DNA of 64,000 nt from Candidatus Desulfovibrio gallistercoris (GCA_019118745.1 DWYJ01000017.1:1-64000), one strand, 5' to 3'; counted from the stretch's first letter, positions 42,782-52,188 are shown. The notes: generated by a model not told the origin, from the letters alone. A program made the numbers and translations.

Positions 42782-45465
42782 GCCGTCCGCTCCGGGGATG
42801 CGCCGTCAAATTCCATGACGAGCTCGTTGTCCCTGATGTCCAGATGCACGCCCTGCGGCGGGCAGTCCCCGGCCATGTGGGCAAGGATGCGGCGGGCCAG
42901 ATCGGGCAGGACGGTCCCGGCAAGGACATAGTCGATGTTGCGCGCCCCGGTCTCGGTCTCCGTGCAGCGTGAGGCCAGCCACTGGGGCACGCCGTCGCTC
43001 CAGGTGCAGCGCATGCCGTTGTTGGCCGCCATCCTGCGGGCCAGCGCTTGCAGCTTGAGCCCGGCGATGGAAGCCAGCATCTCCTCGCCCAGGTTCAGAT
43101 AGGGCACCACATGCATGCGGGCCAGCAGGGCGGGCTGGAAATGCGAGGAAAGCAGCGGTCGCAGCGCGGCGGCCACGGTCTCGAGGGCGGGCGGTTCAGC
43201 GCAGCCTTCGCAAAGCGCCTGCGTGATCTCGGAACCCAGGTTGGAGGTCAGCATGATGACCGTATTGCGGAAGCTGACTTCCGTCCCTTCGCCGTCGGTG
43301 AGCGTGCCCTTGTCGAACACCTGATAAAAGAGCTGCATGACGTCGGGATGCGCCTTTTCCACCTCGTCCAGCAGCACCACGGCATAGGGGCGGCGGCGCA
43401 CGGCCTCGGTCAGCAGGCCGCCTTCGCCATAGCCCACATAGCCGGGCGGCGAGCCGATGAGTCGGGAAACGGTGTGCTTTTCCTGAAATTCGCTCATATT
43501 GACGGTGATGACCGAACGCTCATCCCCGAACAGGGCATCGGCCAGCGCCAGACCGGTCTCCGTCTTGCCGACGCCGGAGGGCCCCACCAGCAGGAAGACG
43601 CCCAGCGGCTGTTCCGGCGCGCGCAGGCCGGCCTTGCCGGCCTGTATGCCTTCCACCACGGCGCGCAGGGCCATGTCCTGGCCCCGGATGCGGGCGGCCA
43701 GCGCCTGCGCGAGACCGGCGATCTGTCCGGCCTGATCCCGGGCCACCTTGCCCACGGGGATGCCCGTCCAGTCGGAGACCACCTGCGCCACCACATCGGC
43801 CGTCACTTCCACGCCGACCAGCGGCGACCCATCCTGACGGGCGGCCAGCGCCTCGCGGGCGGCACGCAGGGCTTCCCCGGCGGCGGCCACGGCGTCCGTC
43901 GCGTCGGGCTCCGCCGCTCCTTCGGCGTCCCGTGCGGCGCTGCGGGCGTCGGCCAGGGCCGCGCGGGCGTCCAGCACCGCCTGCGCCAGCGTCTTTTCCT
44001 CCTGCCAGCGGGCGTTCAGGGCCTCGGCTTCGGCCTGGGCCGCCGCTATGGCGTCCCGCAGCGCGGCGCAACGGCTCTCGTCCACATCCGCGCCCTCGGC
44101 GGCGTCGCGCTCCAGCGCGTCGAGCTGGCGACGGCAGGCCTGCGCGCGGCGTTCCGCATCTTCCAGCGCGCCGGGCTTGGCCACCTGAGAGACCTTGACG
44201 CGGGCGCAGGCCGTATCCAGCAGATCGACGGCCTTGTCCGGCAGGAATCGTCCGCTGATGTAGCGTCCGGCATAGTCGGCCGCCGCCTGCAGGGCCTCGT
44301 CCCGCACGAGCACCTTGTGCGCAGCCTCATAGCCGGCGCGCAGGCCGCGCAGGATGAGCCCCGTGGTCTCCACCGACGGCTCGTCCAGACGGACGAGCTG
44401 GAAGCGGCGGGCCAGGGCGGCGTCCTTTTCAAAATATTTCTTGTATTCCTTCCAGGTGGTCGCGGCGCAGGTGCGGATCTCGCCGCGGGCCAGCGCGGGT
44501 TTCATGAGATTGGCCGCGTCCGAACCGCCAGCGCCGTTGCCCGCCCCAACGAGCAGGTGGGCTTCGTCGATGAAGAGGATGATGGATTTTTCCGACGCCT
44601 TGATCTCGTCCAGAACGCCCTTGAGGCGGCGTTCGAACTCGCCCTTGACCGAGGCCCCGGCCTCAAGCAGGCCCATGTCCAGACTGAGCAGGGTGGTGCC
44701 CCGCAGGGTCTCCGGCACGTCGCCTTCGCTGATGCGCAGGGCGAGGCCCTCCATGACGGCCGTCTTGCCCACGCCGGGCTCGCCCACAAGGATGGGATTG
44801 TTCTTGCGGCGGCGGGCCAGGATGTCCACCATCTGCCGGATCTCCTGGTCCCGGCCGAAGACGGGATCGAGCTTGCCGGCGCGCGCCTTTTCGGTGAAGT
44901 CCTCGCAGAAGCGGGCAAGGAAGCTTTCTCCGCCCTGTCCGGCCGGGCCGGCGGCGACGTCCGCGGCTCCGGCGGACGGCAGGACGTCCGTCTCGCACGT
45001 GCCGTCCGTCAGGCGGGCAAAATCGCGCAGCAGCGTTTCGCTGTCGAGGGAGCGCAGCAGGGCGGGATAGTCGCCCTGGGCATAGAAGCCCGGACGGCGC
45101 AGGAAGGCCAGCAGCACGCCGCCGGAGCGCAGCGCCGCCGCGCCCAGATCCACGGAGGAGACCAGCCAGCCGGCTTCCAGCACGTCCTGCAAGGTGGGCG
45201 AAAAGACCGGACGGCCCGTATTACCGCTGCGCAACAGGGAAAGGCTGCGCTGGAGCTCGCGCCGCAGCGTCGCGATGTCGCAGCCGGAGCGGCCCAGCAG
45301 CAGCGGGGCGTCGCCGTGCTCCTCTTCGAGGCAGGCCAGCAGGAAGTGCTCGAAGGTCACTTCATAGTGTTCGCGGGTGACGGCGTATCCCGCGGCACTG
45401 TGCAGGGCCTGCGTGCAGAAACCGTTGCACTTTTCGATGAGCCCTTTCATATCCACGCCGATCAT
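42778..45465 (-). CDS. tssH: T6SS sheath-recycling ATPase TssH (ClpV)
   Basis: An 895-residue AAA+ ATPase of the ClpB/ClpV class. It has an N-terminal double-Clp domain (residues 1-150), first Walker A GEPGVGKT at 228-235 with IILFIDEAH as Walker B, a coiled-coil middle domain rich in Ala/Glu (about 415-560), and a second AAA domain with GPSGVGKT and VVLLDEVEKAHPDV. ClpV disassembles contracted TssBC sheath for reuse. The start at 45465 follows AAGGAG; an in-frame GTG six bases upstream is unlikely. A promoter with perfect TTGACA lies upstream, so this gene leads the main T6SS operon. Confidence 0.95.
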   Translation of the reverse strand: MIGVDMKGLIEKCNGFCTQALHSAAGYAVTREHYEVTFEHFLLACLEEEHGDAPLLLGRSGCDIATLRRELQRSLSLLRSGNTGRPVFSPTLQDVLEAGWLVSSVDLGAAALRSGGVLLAFLRRPGFYAQGDYPALLRSLDSETLLRDFARLTDGTCETDVLPSAGAADVAAGPAGQGGESFLARFCEDFTEKARAGKLDPVFGRDQEIRQMVDILARRRKNNPILVGEPGVGKTAVMEGLALRISEGDVPETLRGTTLLSLDMGLLEAGASVKGEFERRLKGVLDEIKASEKSIILFIDEAHLLVGAGNGAGGSDAANLMKPALARGEIRTCAATTWKEYKKYFEKDAALARRFQLVRLDEPSVETTGLILRGLRAGYEAAHKVLVRDEALQAAADYAGRYISGRFLPDKAVDLLDTACARVKVSQVAKPGALEDAERRAQACRRQLDALERDAAEGADVDESRCAALRDAIAAAQAEAEALNARWQEEKTLAQAVLDARAALADARSAARDAEGAAEPDATDAVAAAGEALRAAREALAARQDGSPLVGVEVTADVVAQVVSDWTGIPVGKVARDQAGQIAGLAQALAARIRGQDMALRAVVEGIQAGKAGLRAPEQPLGVFLLVGPSGVGKTETGLALADALFGDERSVITVNMSEFQEKHTVSRLIGSPPGYVGYGEGGLLTEAVRRRPYAVVLLDEVEKAHPDVMQLFYQVFDKGTLTDGEGTEVSFRNTVIMLTSNLGSEITQALCEGCAEPPALETVAAALRPLLSSHFQPALLARMHVVPYLNLGEEMLASIAGLKLQALARRMAANNGMRCTWSDGVPQWLASRCTETETGARNIDYVLAGTVLPDLARRILAHMAGDCPPQGVHLDIRDNELVMEFDGASPERTA

Positions 45466-45573
45466 GACCACTCCTTGCTGCGCGCCGGGCTGGCGGTAAG
45501 CGCCTCTCCCGGCCCCGCAGGGGCATCCCCGGTGGATGCATCCGCTTCAGGCAGGGAGACGGCCAGACTCTTT

Positions 45574-45603
45574 TTTGTATTTGAGCATTCGGAGGGCTGT
45601 CAA
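45574..45603 (-). promoter_or_regulatory. sigma-70 promoter of the main T6SS operon
   Basis: On the minus strand TTGACA and TACAAA are 18 bases apart, about 110 bases upstream of tssH. The 362-base gap (45466-45827) otherwise holds no gene I can support; short plus-strand frames there overlap tssH antisense or the tRNA. Confidence 0.65.
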
Positions 45604-45827
45604 GGGGCGCTGCCGTCCTCCTGCGGCGGCAGGAACCACTGGTCGGAAGCGGAATGGAAGGGCACGGCGTGGGGCGGGCAAGGGCGAAAGCAGGCGACTG
45701 CATCCGCAAGCGACTGTTGCCGCAGACGTTTTTTCGCAGAGGGAGGGAGCGTATCGGGAACGCAACAGCAATGCGTCAGGCACGCATGAGTGCCGTATGG
45801 GAAAACGCCAAAGACGCATCAGGAGAG

Positions 45828-45913
45828 TGGTACCCGGAGCCGGGCTTGAACCGGCACAGCCAGAGGCCGAGGGATTTTAAGTCCCTTGTGTCTACCAATT
45901 CCACCATCCGGGC
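45828..45913 (-). tRNA. tRNA-Leu (anticodon UAA)
   Basis: On the minus strand GCCCGGA pairs with TCCGGGT, followed by A and an encoded CCA. The anticodon stem-loop GGGACTTAAAATCCC gives anticodon TAA, the D arm holds GGTGGAATTGGTAGAC, and the T arm contains GGTTCAAGCCC. The long variable arm fits tRNA-Leu. Confidence 0.97.
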
Positions 45914-45922
45914 ATGGGATCG

Positions 45923-46447
45923 TCAACAGGAGGGCGTCGTGTCGGGCGTGTCCGCCGCTTCATCCGGCTGCGCTTCCGGCGCGGGCGTCTCCCCGTCCGA
46001 TCCGGTCTCGCCGTCTTCTGCCTCTTCTTCCGGCTCCGGCACAGGCCAGAGCGGCGTGGACGTCACCTGACGGACGGGCAGATGCTCCGGAGCTCGCTCC
46101 GGCAGCGTCCGCTCCTCTTCACGCCAGTTGCCCGCCTCCAGCCAGTACAGATGCTGGACGGAGAGGTCCTTCTTGAGGAAGAGCAGGTTGCCGCGCACCG
46201 CTTCCGGCAGCAGAGCGGCCAGCTCCTGCGCCAGCTTGCGGAAGATGTAGGTCTTCTGCGCTTCAAAGACGCACTGCACCAGGAGGATGTCCCCCGTGGG
46301 GGTGAAGTCCACGTGTGCGGCGCCTGCCTGTTGCAGCAGCTCGTCCAGACGGGGGACGAACAGGGCTTCGACGTCCTGAAGTTCTTCGTAGGTCAGGATA
46401 TCCCCGTAGATGAACTGCCCGAACATTTCACATTGATATCTGCCCAT
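45923..46447 (-). CDS. conserved-looking protein of unknown function
   Basis: A 174-residue protein I do not recognise. It starts MGRYQCEMFGQFIYGDILTY, followed by an alpha/beta core (VDFTPTGDILLVQCVFEAQK then TYIFRKLAQELAALLPEAVR and GNLLFLKKDLSVQHLYWLEA). The last 50 residues are acidic and Pro-rich, probably disordered. There is no signal peptide or membrane segment, so it should be cytoplasmic. An AGG about eight bases upstream of the ATG supports the start. It ends ten bases before tRNA-Leu on the same strand, so the tRNA may be processed from its transcript. It is a single gene divergent from pgpA. Confidence 0.7.
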   Translation of the reverse strand: MGRYQCEMFGQFIYGDILTYEELQDVEALFVPRLDELLQQAGAAHVDFTPTGDILLVQCVFEAQKTYIFRKLAQELAALLPEAVRGNLLFLKKDLSVQHLYWLEAGNWREEERTLPERAPEHLPVRQVTSTPLWPVPEPEEEAEDGETGSDGETPAPEAQPDEAADTPDTTPSC

Positions 46448-46657
46448 TTCACAACCTCACCAGCTGTATACGGGAAAAGGCGGCGGCTGGCAATGGGCCG
46501 GACTGGGGGCAGGCGGAACGCCTCGACGCTGCGCGCATTTTCTGACAAACTCTCTCCCGCGCCAGCGGGGCGACCATTTGAGAGAGGGAACACACGCTAA
46601 CCGGCAGGGCGGACATGCCCGTGCCGCTGTCCCGGACGACCGGGAGAGGAGGAAAAC

Positions 46658-47143
46658 ATGCCGCAAGGGCTCATTCTGGGATTTTGCCGTTTGTGGAAAG
46701 CCGGGCTTTCGCCCATCATGCCGGGGACCTGCGGTACGGCGGTAGCCTGCCTGCTGGCGCCGTGGCTCTTTTTGCCCCTGTCGCCGTGGGGGCGCATAGC
46801 GCTGCTTGTGCTCCTCTTCGTGCTGGGGGGGCTTGCCGCCTCCCGTGCGGAGGTGCTGCTGGGGCGCAGCGATCCCGACGAGGTGGTCATCGACGAGCTG
46901 GTGGGGGTATGGCTGGTGCTGCTGCCCTTTGCCTATGAGGCGAAGGGCTTCCCGTGGCCGCTGCTGCTCGTGGCCTTTATCCTTTTCCGCATCTTCGACA
47001 TAGCCAAGCCCGGCCCTGTCCGCGCCGCGGAGCGCTGGCTGCCCGGCGGCTGGGGCGTGATGCTGGACGACGTGGTGGCCGGCTTCCTGGCCATGCTTTG
47101 CCTGTGCGTGCTGTACGGCTTCGCGGGCGACAGTCTTCTGTAG
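46658..47143 (+). CDS. pgpA: phosphatidylglycerophosphatase A
   Basis: A 161-residue PgpA-like membrane phosphatase that dephosphorylates phosphatidylglycerol phosphate in phospholipid synthesis. It shows the family motifs SPIMPGTCGTAVACL, DPDEVVIDELVGVW, FRIFDIAKPGPVRAAERWLP and GWGVMLDDVVAG, with acidic residues for metal binding, plus three to four hydrophobic helices. GAGGAGG precedes the ATG and a strong terminator follows, so it is monocistronic. Length is normal. Confidence 0.95.
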   Translation: MPQGLILGFCRLWKAGLSPIMPGTCGTAVACLLAPWLFLPLSPWGRIALLVLLFVLGGLAASRAEVLLGRSDPDEVVIDELVGVWLVLLPFAYEAKGFPWPLLLVAFILFRIFDIAKPGPVRAAERWLPGGWGVMLDDVVAGFLAMLCLCVLYGFAGDSLL

Positions 47144-47214
47144 GGCGGCACGCTGCGCAGCCGCCTGGCGTTTTGTCTTTTCCAACGGTAAAACGCTGCC
47201 GCGCAGGAAAGGAA

Positions 47215-47248
47215 ACGGGCCATCATTGCTGATGGCCCGTCGTTTTTT
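47215..47248 (+). terminator. rho-independent terminator of pgpA
   Basis: ACGGGCCATCA at 47215-47225, TTGC loop, TGATGGCCCGT at 47230-47240, then CGTTTTTT. Confidence 0.92.
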
Positions 47249-47263
47249 GGCGTATCGTGACGC

Positions 47264-47326
47264 GGAGCATTTCCCGTTTGGAGCGCTTTGCGTTTCAAAT
47301 CGTCCTTTCCAAGGACAAACGCGCTA
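47264..47326 (-). repeat. dispersed intergenic repeat with inverted ends
   Basis: GGAGCATTTCCCGTTTGGAG then CGC opens the element and AAACGCGCTA closes it, giving inverted ends like the copy at 52275-52397. Its last three bases overlap the stop codon of the minus-strand unknown gene. Confidence 0.65.
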
Positions 47327-48502
47327 TTGCCGGGGCGCCGCCTGGGTATCGTCTTCGGCCGCGTCGGGGGCTTGCGGATCAAAATCGATGACGCGCCCCT
47401 GCAACCAGACGTAGGCGTCGATCTCGTCGCCGGCCTTGGGTTCGTAGTCCTTCAGCACCATTTTCGAGGCGTAGACCGGCAGGAGCATGGGCTCGCGCTC
47501 ATCGAAGGGGAAACGCAGGTACATGAGCGTGATGGGCATCTGCTCCAGGGCGCCCTGCCGCACTTCCTCCACTTCCGCGCGGATCTGGTATTCGCAGAAG
47601 CGGCGGCCCGGCATGATCATCCGCCGCCCCTTCATGCTCACCTTGAGCGGCGGCACATCCAGCCGTCCCGTACCGGGATGGGCGGCCAGCCAGTCGGCGG
47701 CGTAGGCTTCGTACTGCGGGCCCTGGGTGATGGTCACGTCGTCCAGCAGGGCCTTGCGCACGGCAAAACACAGACCGGCCAGCGTAAAGGTGTGCGTGAT
47801 GCCGGGGGTGAGGTCATCCTTGTCCCGGATATACAGGGGATCAAAAAACCACATGGGGTTCTTCCCCTCGATCATGGACACGGCCACATCGGCGCCGGCC
47901 CCGGTTTCCCAGGGGTGCACGCTCTCCACCGTCAGATCGTTGGGCTGGCCTTCCAGCAGGGGCACGGCGTCGCAGGGACGGAGCTGCCCGCCTTCCTCCT
48001 CGGCCCGCATGAGCACGGAGGCCCGCAGAGCCTCCTCGCGGGGCCAGGCCATGAGGACGTATTCCTTGCCGCTGCGTTTCCACTGCCACGAGGGGCGGGT
48101 CCCCCCTTCGTGCAGGACGGTGCTGATGACCTGCGGCATGAGGGCCGCGGGATTACGGCCAAGCACGACGGCCCAGGCATCGCCCAGTCCTTCGGCATGG
48201 GTGCGGTTGGCCCCGCTGACGATGGCCTGCACCTGCTCCGGCGTGAGTTCGGGATGCTCGGCATCCAGCGGCTGCAACGCTTCCGTTTCCTCGCGTGCAG
48301 GCTGGGCCGTTTCGGGCGACGGGGCGGCCTCGGCTTTTTCGGCCTTTTTGGCCTTCTTGCTCTTGTCGGCCTTCTCGCTCTTCTCCGCCTTGTCGGTCTT
48401 TTCCGCGGCGCTCTTCTTTTCCTTGCCGGGTTTTTCGGCCTTGGGAGCCTTCTTTTTCTTTTCTTCCACGGGCTGCTCAGTATTTTCGCTTTTCTTGGGC
48501 AT
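47324..48502 (-). CDS. unknown protein with a lysine-rich N-terminal tail
   Basis: A 392-residue protein I cannot assign. Residues 1-60 are almost only Lys, Glu, Ala, Ser and Pro (for example KADKSKKAKKAEKAEAAPSP), like histone-H1-type or RNA-binding tails. The remainder is a mixed alpha/beta body with KYVL-like strands, SMIEGKNPMWFFDPLYIRDK, ITHTFTLAGLCFAVRKALLD and a C-terminal segment VYASKMVLKDYEPKAGDEID that resembles a small beta barrel. It has no signal peptide. GGGGA precedes the ATG. It follows pnp on the same strand by 79 bases and could be the last gene of the rpsO-pnp transcript; a nucleic-acid role is speculation. Confidence 0.72.
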   Translation of the reverse strand: MPKKSENTEQPVEEKKKKAPKAEKPGKEKKSAAEKTDKAEKSEKADKSKKAKKAEKAEAAPSPETAQPAREETEALQPLDAEHPELTPEQVQAIVSGANRTHAEGLGDAWAVVLGRNPAALMPQVISTVLHEGGTRPSWQWKRSGKEYVLMAWPREEALRASVLMRAEEEGGQLRPCDAVPLLEGQPNDLTVESVHPWETGAGADVAVSMIEGKNPMWFFDPLYIRDKDDLTPGITHTFTLAGLCFAVRKALLDDVTITQGPQYEAYAADWLAAHPGTGRLDVPPLKVSMKGRRMIMPGRRFCEYQIRAEVEEVRQGALEQMPITLMYLRFPFDEREPMLLPVYASKMVLKDYEPKAGDEIDAYVWLQGRVIDFDPQAPDAAEDDTQAAPRQ

Positions 48503-48581
48503 AGATTTCCCCGTTCTTTCCGCCTCAGCGAAAGGGGCGCGGAACAGGCCTGCCGTCCCGCGCCGTTATCTGCTCATGGGC

Positions 48582-50819
48582 CTACTGGCCGCGCCGGTCT
48601 CCCCGGTCGCCGCGGCCGCCGCGGCCGTGCCGTTCCCCGCGGTCGCCCCGGTCGCCCCTGTCGCCGCGGCTGCGCTGCGGACGGGCGGTCTCCTCGGGGT
48701 TCCAGGGGTGGCCCTGCTCTTCCAGCAGGACGGCCTTGCGGCTGGCGCGGATACGGTCGCCGTTGATCTCGATGACCTTGACCACCATGTCCTCGCCGAT
48801 GCGTGCGACGTCGCCGGGCTGTTCCACGCGGTTCACATCCAGCTGGGAGACGTGCACGAGCGCTTCCACATTGGGCAGCACTTCCACGATGGCGCCGATC
48901 TCCATGATCTTCTTGACCTTGGCGGTGTAGTTCTTGCCCAGTTCGGGCCGCTGGTCATAGTAGCTGATCATCTCGCGGGCCTTGTCCAGCGCGTCGGCCG
49001 TGGGGGCGAAGATGGACACGCGGCCGGAGTCTTCGATATCCACGGAAGCGCCGGTGGCCGTGGTGATGGCCTTGATGTTCTTGCCGCCGGGGCCGATGAC
49101 CAGGCGGATGATGTCGGGATTGACATAGAGTTCCGCGTGCTGGGGCGCGTAGCGGGAGAGTTCCTTGCGCGGTTCGGCGATGACCTTGGCCATCTCCGCG
49201 AGGATGTGCAGGCGGCCTTCATGGGCCTGCTGCATGGCCTGGCGCATGATCTCCGTGGTCAGGCCGGTGATCTTGATGTCCATCTGGACGCCGGTGACGC
49301 CTTCAGCGGTGCCGGCGATCTTGAAGTCCATATCGCCGAGGGCGTCCTCGTCGCCGAGGATGTCGGTCAGCACGATGAACTTGTCGCCTTCCTTGATGAG
49401 GCCCATGGCCACGCCGGCCACAGGGGCGCTCACGGGCACGCCCGCGTCCATGAGCGAGAGCGAGCCGCCGCAGACCGCCGCCATGGAGGACGAACCGTTG
49501 GATTCCACGGTCTCGGCCACCACGCGCAGGGTGAAGGGGAAGTCCGCGTCGGCGGGCAGGATGGGCCGCAGGGATTTTTCGGCCAGCGCTCCGTGGCCGA
49601 TCTCGCGACGGGAGACGCGCACGGGCTTGACTTCGCCCACGCTGAAGGGCGGGAAGTTGTAATGCAGCATGAAGCGCTTGGTCACGTCGCCGTTCAGGCC
49701 GTCCATACGCTGTTCATCGGTGGAGGAGCCCAGGGTGGTGACCACCAGCGACTTGGTCTCGCCGCGCCGGAAGAGCGCCGAACCGTGGGCGCGGGGCAGC
49801 AGGCCGGTCTGGATCTGGATGGGGCGCACCGTCTTGGTGTCGCGGCCGTCGATGCGGATGCCCTCATTGACGATGCGGGCGCGGACGATGGTCTTTTCCA
49901 GCGCGCCGAGGATATCGCCCACTTCGCGCAGTTCTTCGCTCTCGGCCCAGGCCGGATCGGCCTTGAGGGCCTCCATGACCTTGTCCTTCACGTCCTTGCG
50001 GGCATCCTTGCGGGCCATCTTGTCCGGCACGCGCAGGGCGGCCTCGATGCCGGCCTCACGGGCGAGCTCTTCCACGCGGGCCACGAGCACGGGATTGTCC
50101 TCGTGGGGCGTGAAGGGCATCTTTTCCTTGCCGGCCAGTTCGCGCAGCTTGAGCTGCGCGGCGATGAGGGGCTGGATCTCCTTGCGGCCCCATTCCAGCG
50201 CGTCGATGATGATGTCTTCGGGCACGAAGCGGGCTTCGCCCTCCACCATGGTCAGGGCATCGGCCGAGGCGGCGAAGACGATGTTCAGATCGCTCTTTTC
50301 CTGCTCCTCATAGGTGGGGTTGAGCACGAACTGTCCGTCGATGCGGCCGATGCGGCCACCGGCCACCGGGCCCTCAAAGGGCAGGGGCGAGAGCAGCACC
50401 GCGGCCGAAGCGCCGGTGAGCGCCAGCACGTCGGGCTCGTTTTCCGGATCGGCGGAGATGACGCTGGCCAGCACCTGCACGTCCTCGTTGAGGCCCTTGG
50501 GGAAGAGCGGACGGATGGGACGGTCGATGAGGCGGGAGACGAGGGTCTCACGCTCGGAGGGGCGGCCGATCTCGCGCCGGAAGAAGCTGCCGGGGATGCG
50601 CCCGGCGGCATACATCTTTTCGGAATATTCCACGGTCAGCGGGAAAAAGCCTTTGTCGTTCTCCAGCGGCTGCGAGCAGACGGTGACCAGCACCACCGTG
50701 CCGCCGCACTGCACCCAGACGGCCCCGTGGGCCTGATTGGCCAGGCGTCCGGTCTCGAAGATGATTTCCTTGCCGCCGACCATGGCGGTGACGCGGGTCG
50801 GATTGAACATATCAGACAT
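48582..50819 (-). CDS. pnp: polyribonucleotide nucleotidyltransferase (PNPase)
   Basis: A 745-residue PNPase with two RNase PH domains (FETGRLANQAHGAVWVQCGG; EILGDEDALGDMDFKIAGTA-type region near residue 480), a helical linker, then KH (VIGPGGKNIKAITTATGASV) and S1 (YTAKVKKIMEIGAIVEVLPN) RNA-binding domains. It degrades RNA from the 3' end using phosphate. The start at 50819 has AAGGAA upstream; a much longer frame runs back through rpsO and truB antisense-free sequence and is not real. The last 30 residues form an RGD/RGG-like basic tail (RGDRGDRGDRGERHGRGG). It follows rpsO in the classic order. Confidence 0.97.
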   Translation of the reverse strand: MSDMFNPTRVTAMVGGKEIIFETGRLANQAHGAVWVQCGGTVVLVTVCSQPLENDKGFFPLTVEYSEKMYAAGRIPGSFFRREIGRPSERETLVSRLIDRPIRPLFPKGLNEDVQVLASVISADPENEPDVLALTGASAAVLLSPLPFEGPVAGGRIGRIDGQFVLNPTYEEQEKSDLNIVFAASADALTMVEGEARFVPEDIIIDALEWGRKEIQPLIAAQLKLRELAGKEKMPFTPHEDNPVLVARVEELAREAGIEAALRVPDKMARKDARKDVKDKVMEALKADPAWAESEELREVGDILGALEKTIVRARIVNEGIRIDGRDTKTVRPIQIQTGLLPRAHGSALFRRGETKSLVVTTLGSSTDEQRMDGLNGDVTKRFMLHYNFPPFSVGEVKPVRVSRREIGHGALAEKSLRPILPADADFPFTLRVVAETVESNGSSSMAAVCGGSLSLMDAGVPVSAPVAGVAMGLIKEGDKFIVLTDILGDEDALGDMDFKIAGTAEGVTGVQMDIKITGLTTEIMRQAMQQAHEGRLHILAEMAKVIAEPRKELSRYAPQHAELYVNPDIIRLVIGPGGKNIKAITTATGASVDIEDSGRVSIFAPTADALDKAREMISYYDQRPELGKNYTAKVKKIMEIGAIVEVLPNVEALVHVSQLDVNRVEQPGDVARIGEDMVVKVIEINGDRIRASRKAVLLEEQGHPWNPEETARPQRSRGDRGDRGDRGERHGRGGRGDRGDRRGQ

Positions 50820-50928
50820 GGTATTTCCTTGATGAAGGGGATTCCGCCAAAAACCGGCCTGAACGTTGCGCGCCGGCTTTTCCCGGACCCCCCTTCCTGC
50901 GTTGTGCCCCGTCGCCGGGGCGTTTCCT

Positions 50929-50970
50929 GCCGCAAAAGGCGGCAGGGGGAGCCGCGCCGCGGCTCCCCCT
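50929..50970. promoter_or_regulatory. rpsO-pnp intergenic hairpins
   Basis: CTGCCGC/GCGGCAG and AGGGGGAGCC/GGCTCCCCCT form two overlapping strong stems in the 164-base gap between rpsO and pnp. In many bacteria this gap holds an RNase-processed or partially terminating hairpin that sets pnp levels; that role here is inferred from position. Confidence 0.55.
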
Positions 50971-50983
50971 CCGAAACAATGGA

Positions 50984-51247
50984 TTACTTGCGCAGCCCCA
51001 GCTTCTCGATGAGGGCACGGTAGCGCTGGATATCCTTCTTCTTGAGGTAGTTCAGGATCTTGCGGCGCTGACCCACCAGCTTGAGCAGGCCGGTGCGGGA
51101 GTGGAAGTCCTTCTTGTGCACCTTGAAATGGCCGGTCAGGCCTTCGATGCGGGCGGTCAGCAGGGCCACCTGCACCTCGGGGGAACCGGTGTCCCCTTCG
51201 TGTTTGGCGTGAGCGTCGATAACGGCCTTTTTCTGATTGGCATCCAT
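50984..51247 (-). CDS. rpsO: 30S ribosomal protein S15
   Basis: An 87-residue S15 with the signature [40 protein letters not shown] and [20 protein letters not shown]. It binds 16S rRNA in the platform of the small subunit and often represses its own translation. Two GTG codons lie directly before this ATG (GTG GTG ATG), and GGAG is seven bases before the first GTG at 51253; that start would give the usual 89 residues and is a real alternative. It lies between truB and pnp on one strand. Confidence 0.97.
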   Translation of the reverse strand: MDANQKKAVIDAHAKHEGDTGSPEVQVALLTARIEGLTGHFKVHKKDFHSRTGLLKLVGQRRKILNYLKKKDIQRYRALIEKLGLRK

Positions 51248-51279
51248 CACCACAGCAGTTCTCCTTATAAGGAAGAGGG

Positions 51280-52188
51280 TTAGTTCCAAAGCCCCCGCAA
51301 CACGGCCCAGCAGTCGCCTTGCGGCAGTTCCCGGCGTTCGGCGAGGGCCAGTTCGCAGCCCGCTTCCATGAGCAGGGCGCGGCAGCCTTCGCCGCGGCAG
51401 GGCACCGTCTGCCCGTTGCGGATGCGCCGCGCCTCGTCCGGCGTGAGATCCACGCGCGGCCAGTGGGGCAGGGCTTCCGCCAGGGGGCGCAGGCCACGGA
51501 CCATGCACGCCGGGTCCGCCGTGATGGCGTCCAGCGACACGGCCGCATCCAGGCCGAAGGGGTGGCTGTACTCGCGGGTCAGTTCCGTGAGCACGGCTCC
51601 GCACCCAAGTCGTTTCCCCAAGCTGTGGGCCAGGGAACGTATATAGGTGCCGGAACTGCAGGCGACCCGAAAGCGTACAAGCGGGAGGGCCATTTCCAGC
51701 ACTTCCGCCTGCGAAATCTCCATGCGTTTGATCTTGACCGGCGTCTCCACGCCCTTGCGGGCCAGTTTGTAGAGGGGCTGCCCCTCATGCTTGGCCGCCG
51801 AGTATGCGGGCACTTCCTGCTCCGTCAGCTCCCGCCAGGCGCTGACTTCGGCGCGGACGGCCGCCTCGCTCACATCCTGCCACGGCAGTTCGCGCAGGAT
51901 CTGTCCCTGGCTGTCCCAGGTGTCGCTTTCCTGCCCGAGGCGAAGGACGCCGCTGTAGACCTTGCCGCCGTCCGCCAGCAGGTGCGAGGCGATCTTGGTC
52001 CCCTGTCCGAGCAGCACCAGCAGGACGCCGGAAGCCAGCGGGTCAAGGGTGCCGGCGTGGCCGATCTTTTTCTGTCCCAGACGTTTGAGCACCGAAAGGC
52101 AACGGGCGGAAGTGGGACCGGACGGCTTGTCGAGCACCAGCACGCCATGCAGCTGCGGCAGGGCAGGAGAGTTTTGCTTGGTCATCAT
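51280..52188 (-). CDS. truB: tRNA pseudouridine-55 synthase TruB
   Basis: A 302-residue TruB that makes pseudouridine 55 in the T loop of tRNAs. It has [20 protein letters not shown], the catalytic aspartate in [20 protein letters not shown] (Asp49), [20 protein letters not shown] and the RNA-binding [19 protein letters not shown]. The C-terminal extension resembles a degenerate PUA-like domain. The ribosome site is weak at both adjacent ATGs (52188, 52185). It precedes rpsO by 32 bases. A dispersed repeat lies between it and the HprK-PqqD gene upstream, so it may have a separate promoter. Confidence 0.95.
   Translation of the reverse strand: MMTKQNSPALPQLHGVLVLDKPSGPTSARCLSVLKRLGQKKIGHAGTLDPLASGVLLVLLGQGTKIASHLLADGGKVYSGVLRLGQESDTWDSQGQILRELPWQDVSEAAVRAEVSAWRELTEQEVPAYSAAKHEGQPLYKLARKGVETPVKIKRMEISQAEVLEMALPLVRFRVACSSGTYIRSLAHSLGKRLGCGAVLTELTREYSHPFGLDAAVSLDAITADPACMVRGLRPLAEALPHWPRVDLTPDEARRIRNGQTVPCRGEGCRALLMEAGCELALAERRELPQGDCWAVLRGLWN

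Noticed and set aside
17881..45465. Extracellular contractile injection system or prophage tail instead of T6SS
   Set aside because: TssJ, TssL, TssM, TssK and ClpV are all present, which define a T6SS; no phage capsid, portal or eCIS ATPase genes were seen.
43048..45789. A 913-codon plus-strand frame opposite tssH
   Set aside because: Antisense to a firmly identified ClpV; no recognisable domain.
45536..46070. Two short plus-strand frames across the tRNA-Leu region
   Set aside because: They overlap the tRNA and the opposite-strand gene and show no ribosome site or protein-like composition.
47727..51023. A 1098-codon plus-strand frame opposite pnp
   Set aside because: Antisense shadow of pnp and its neighbour; His/Asp/Gly-rich without domains.
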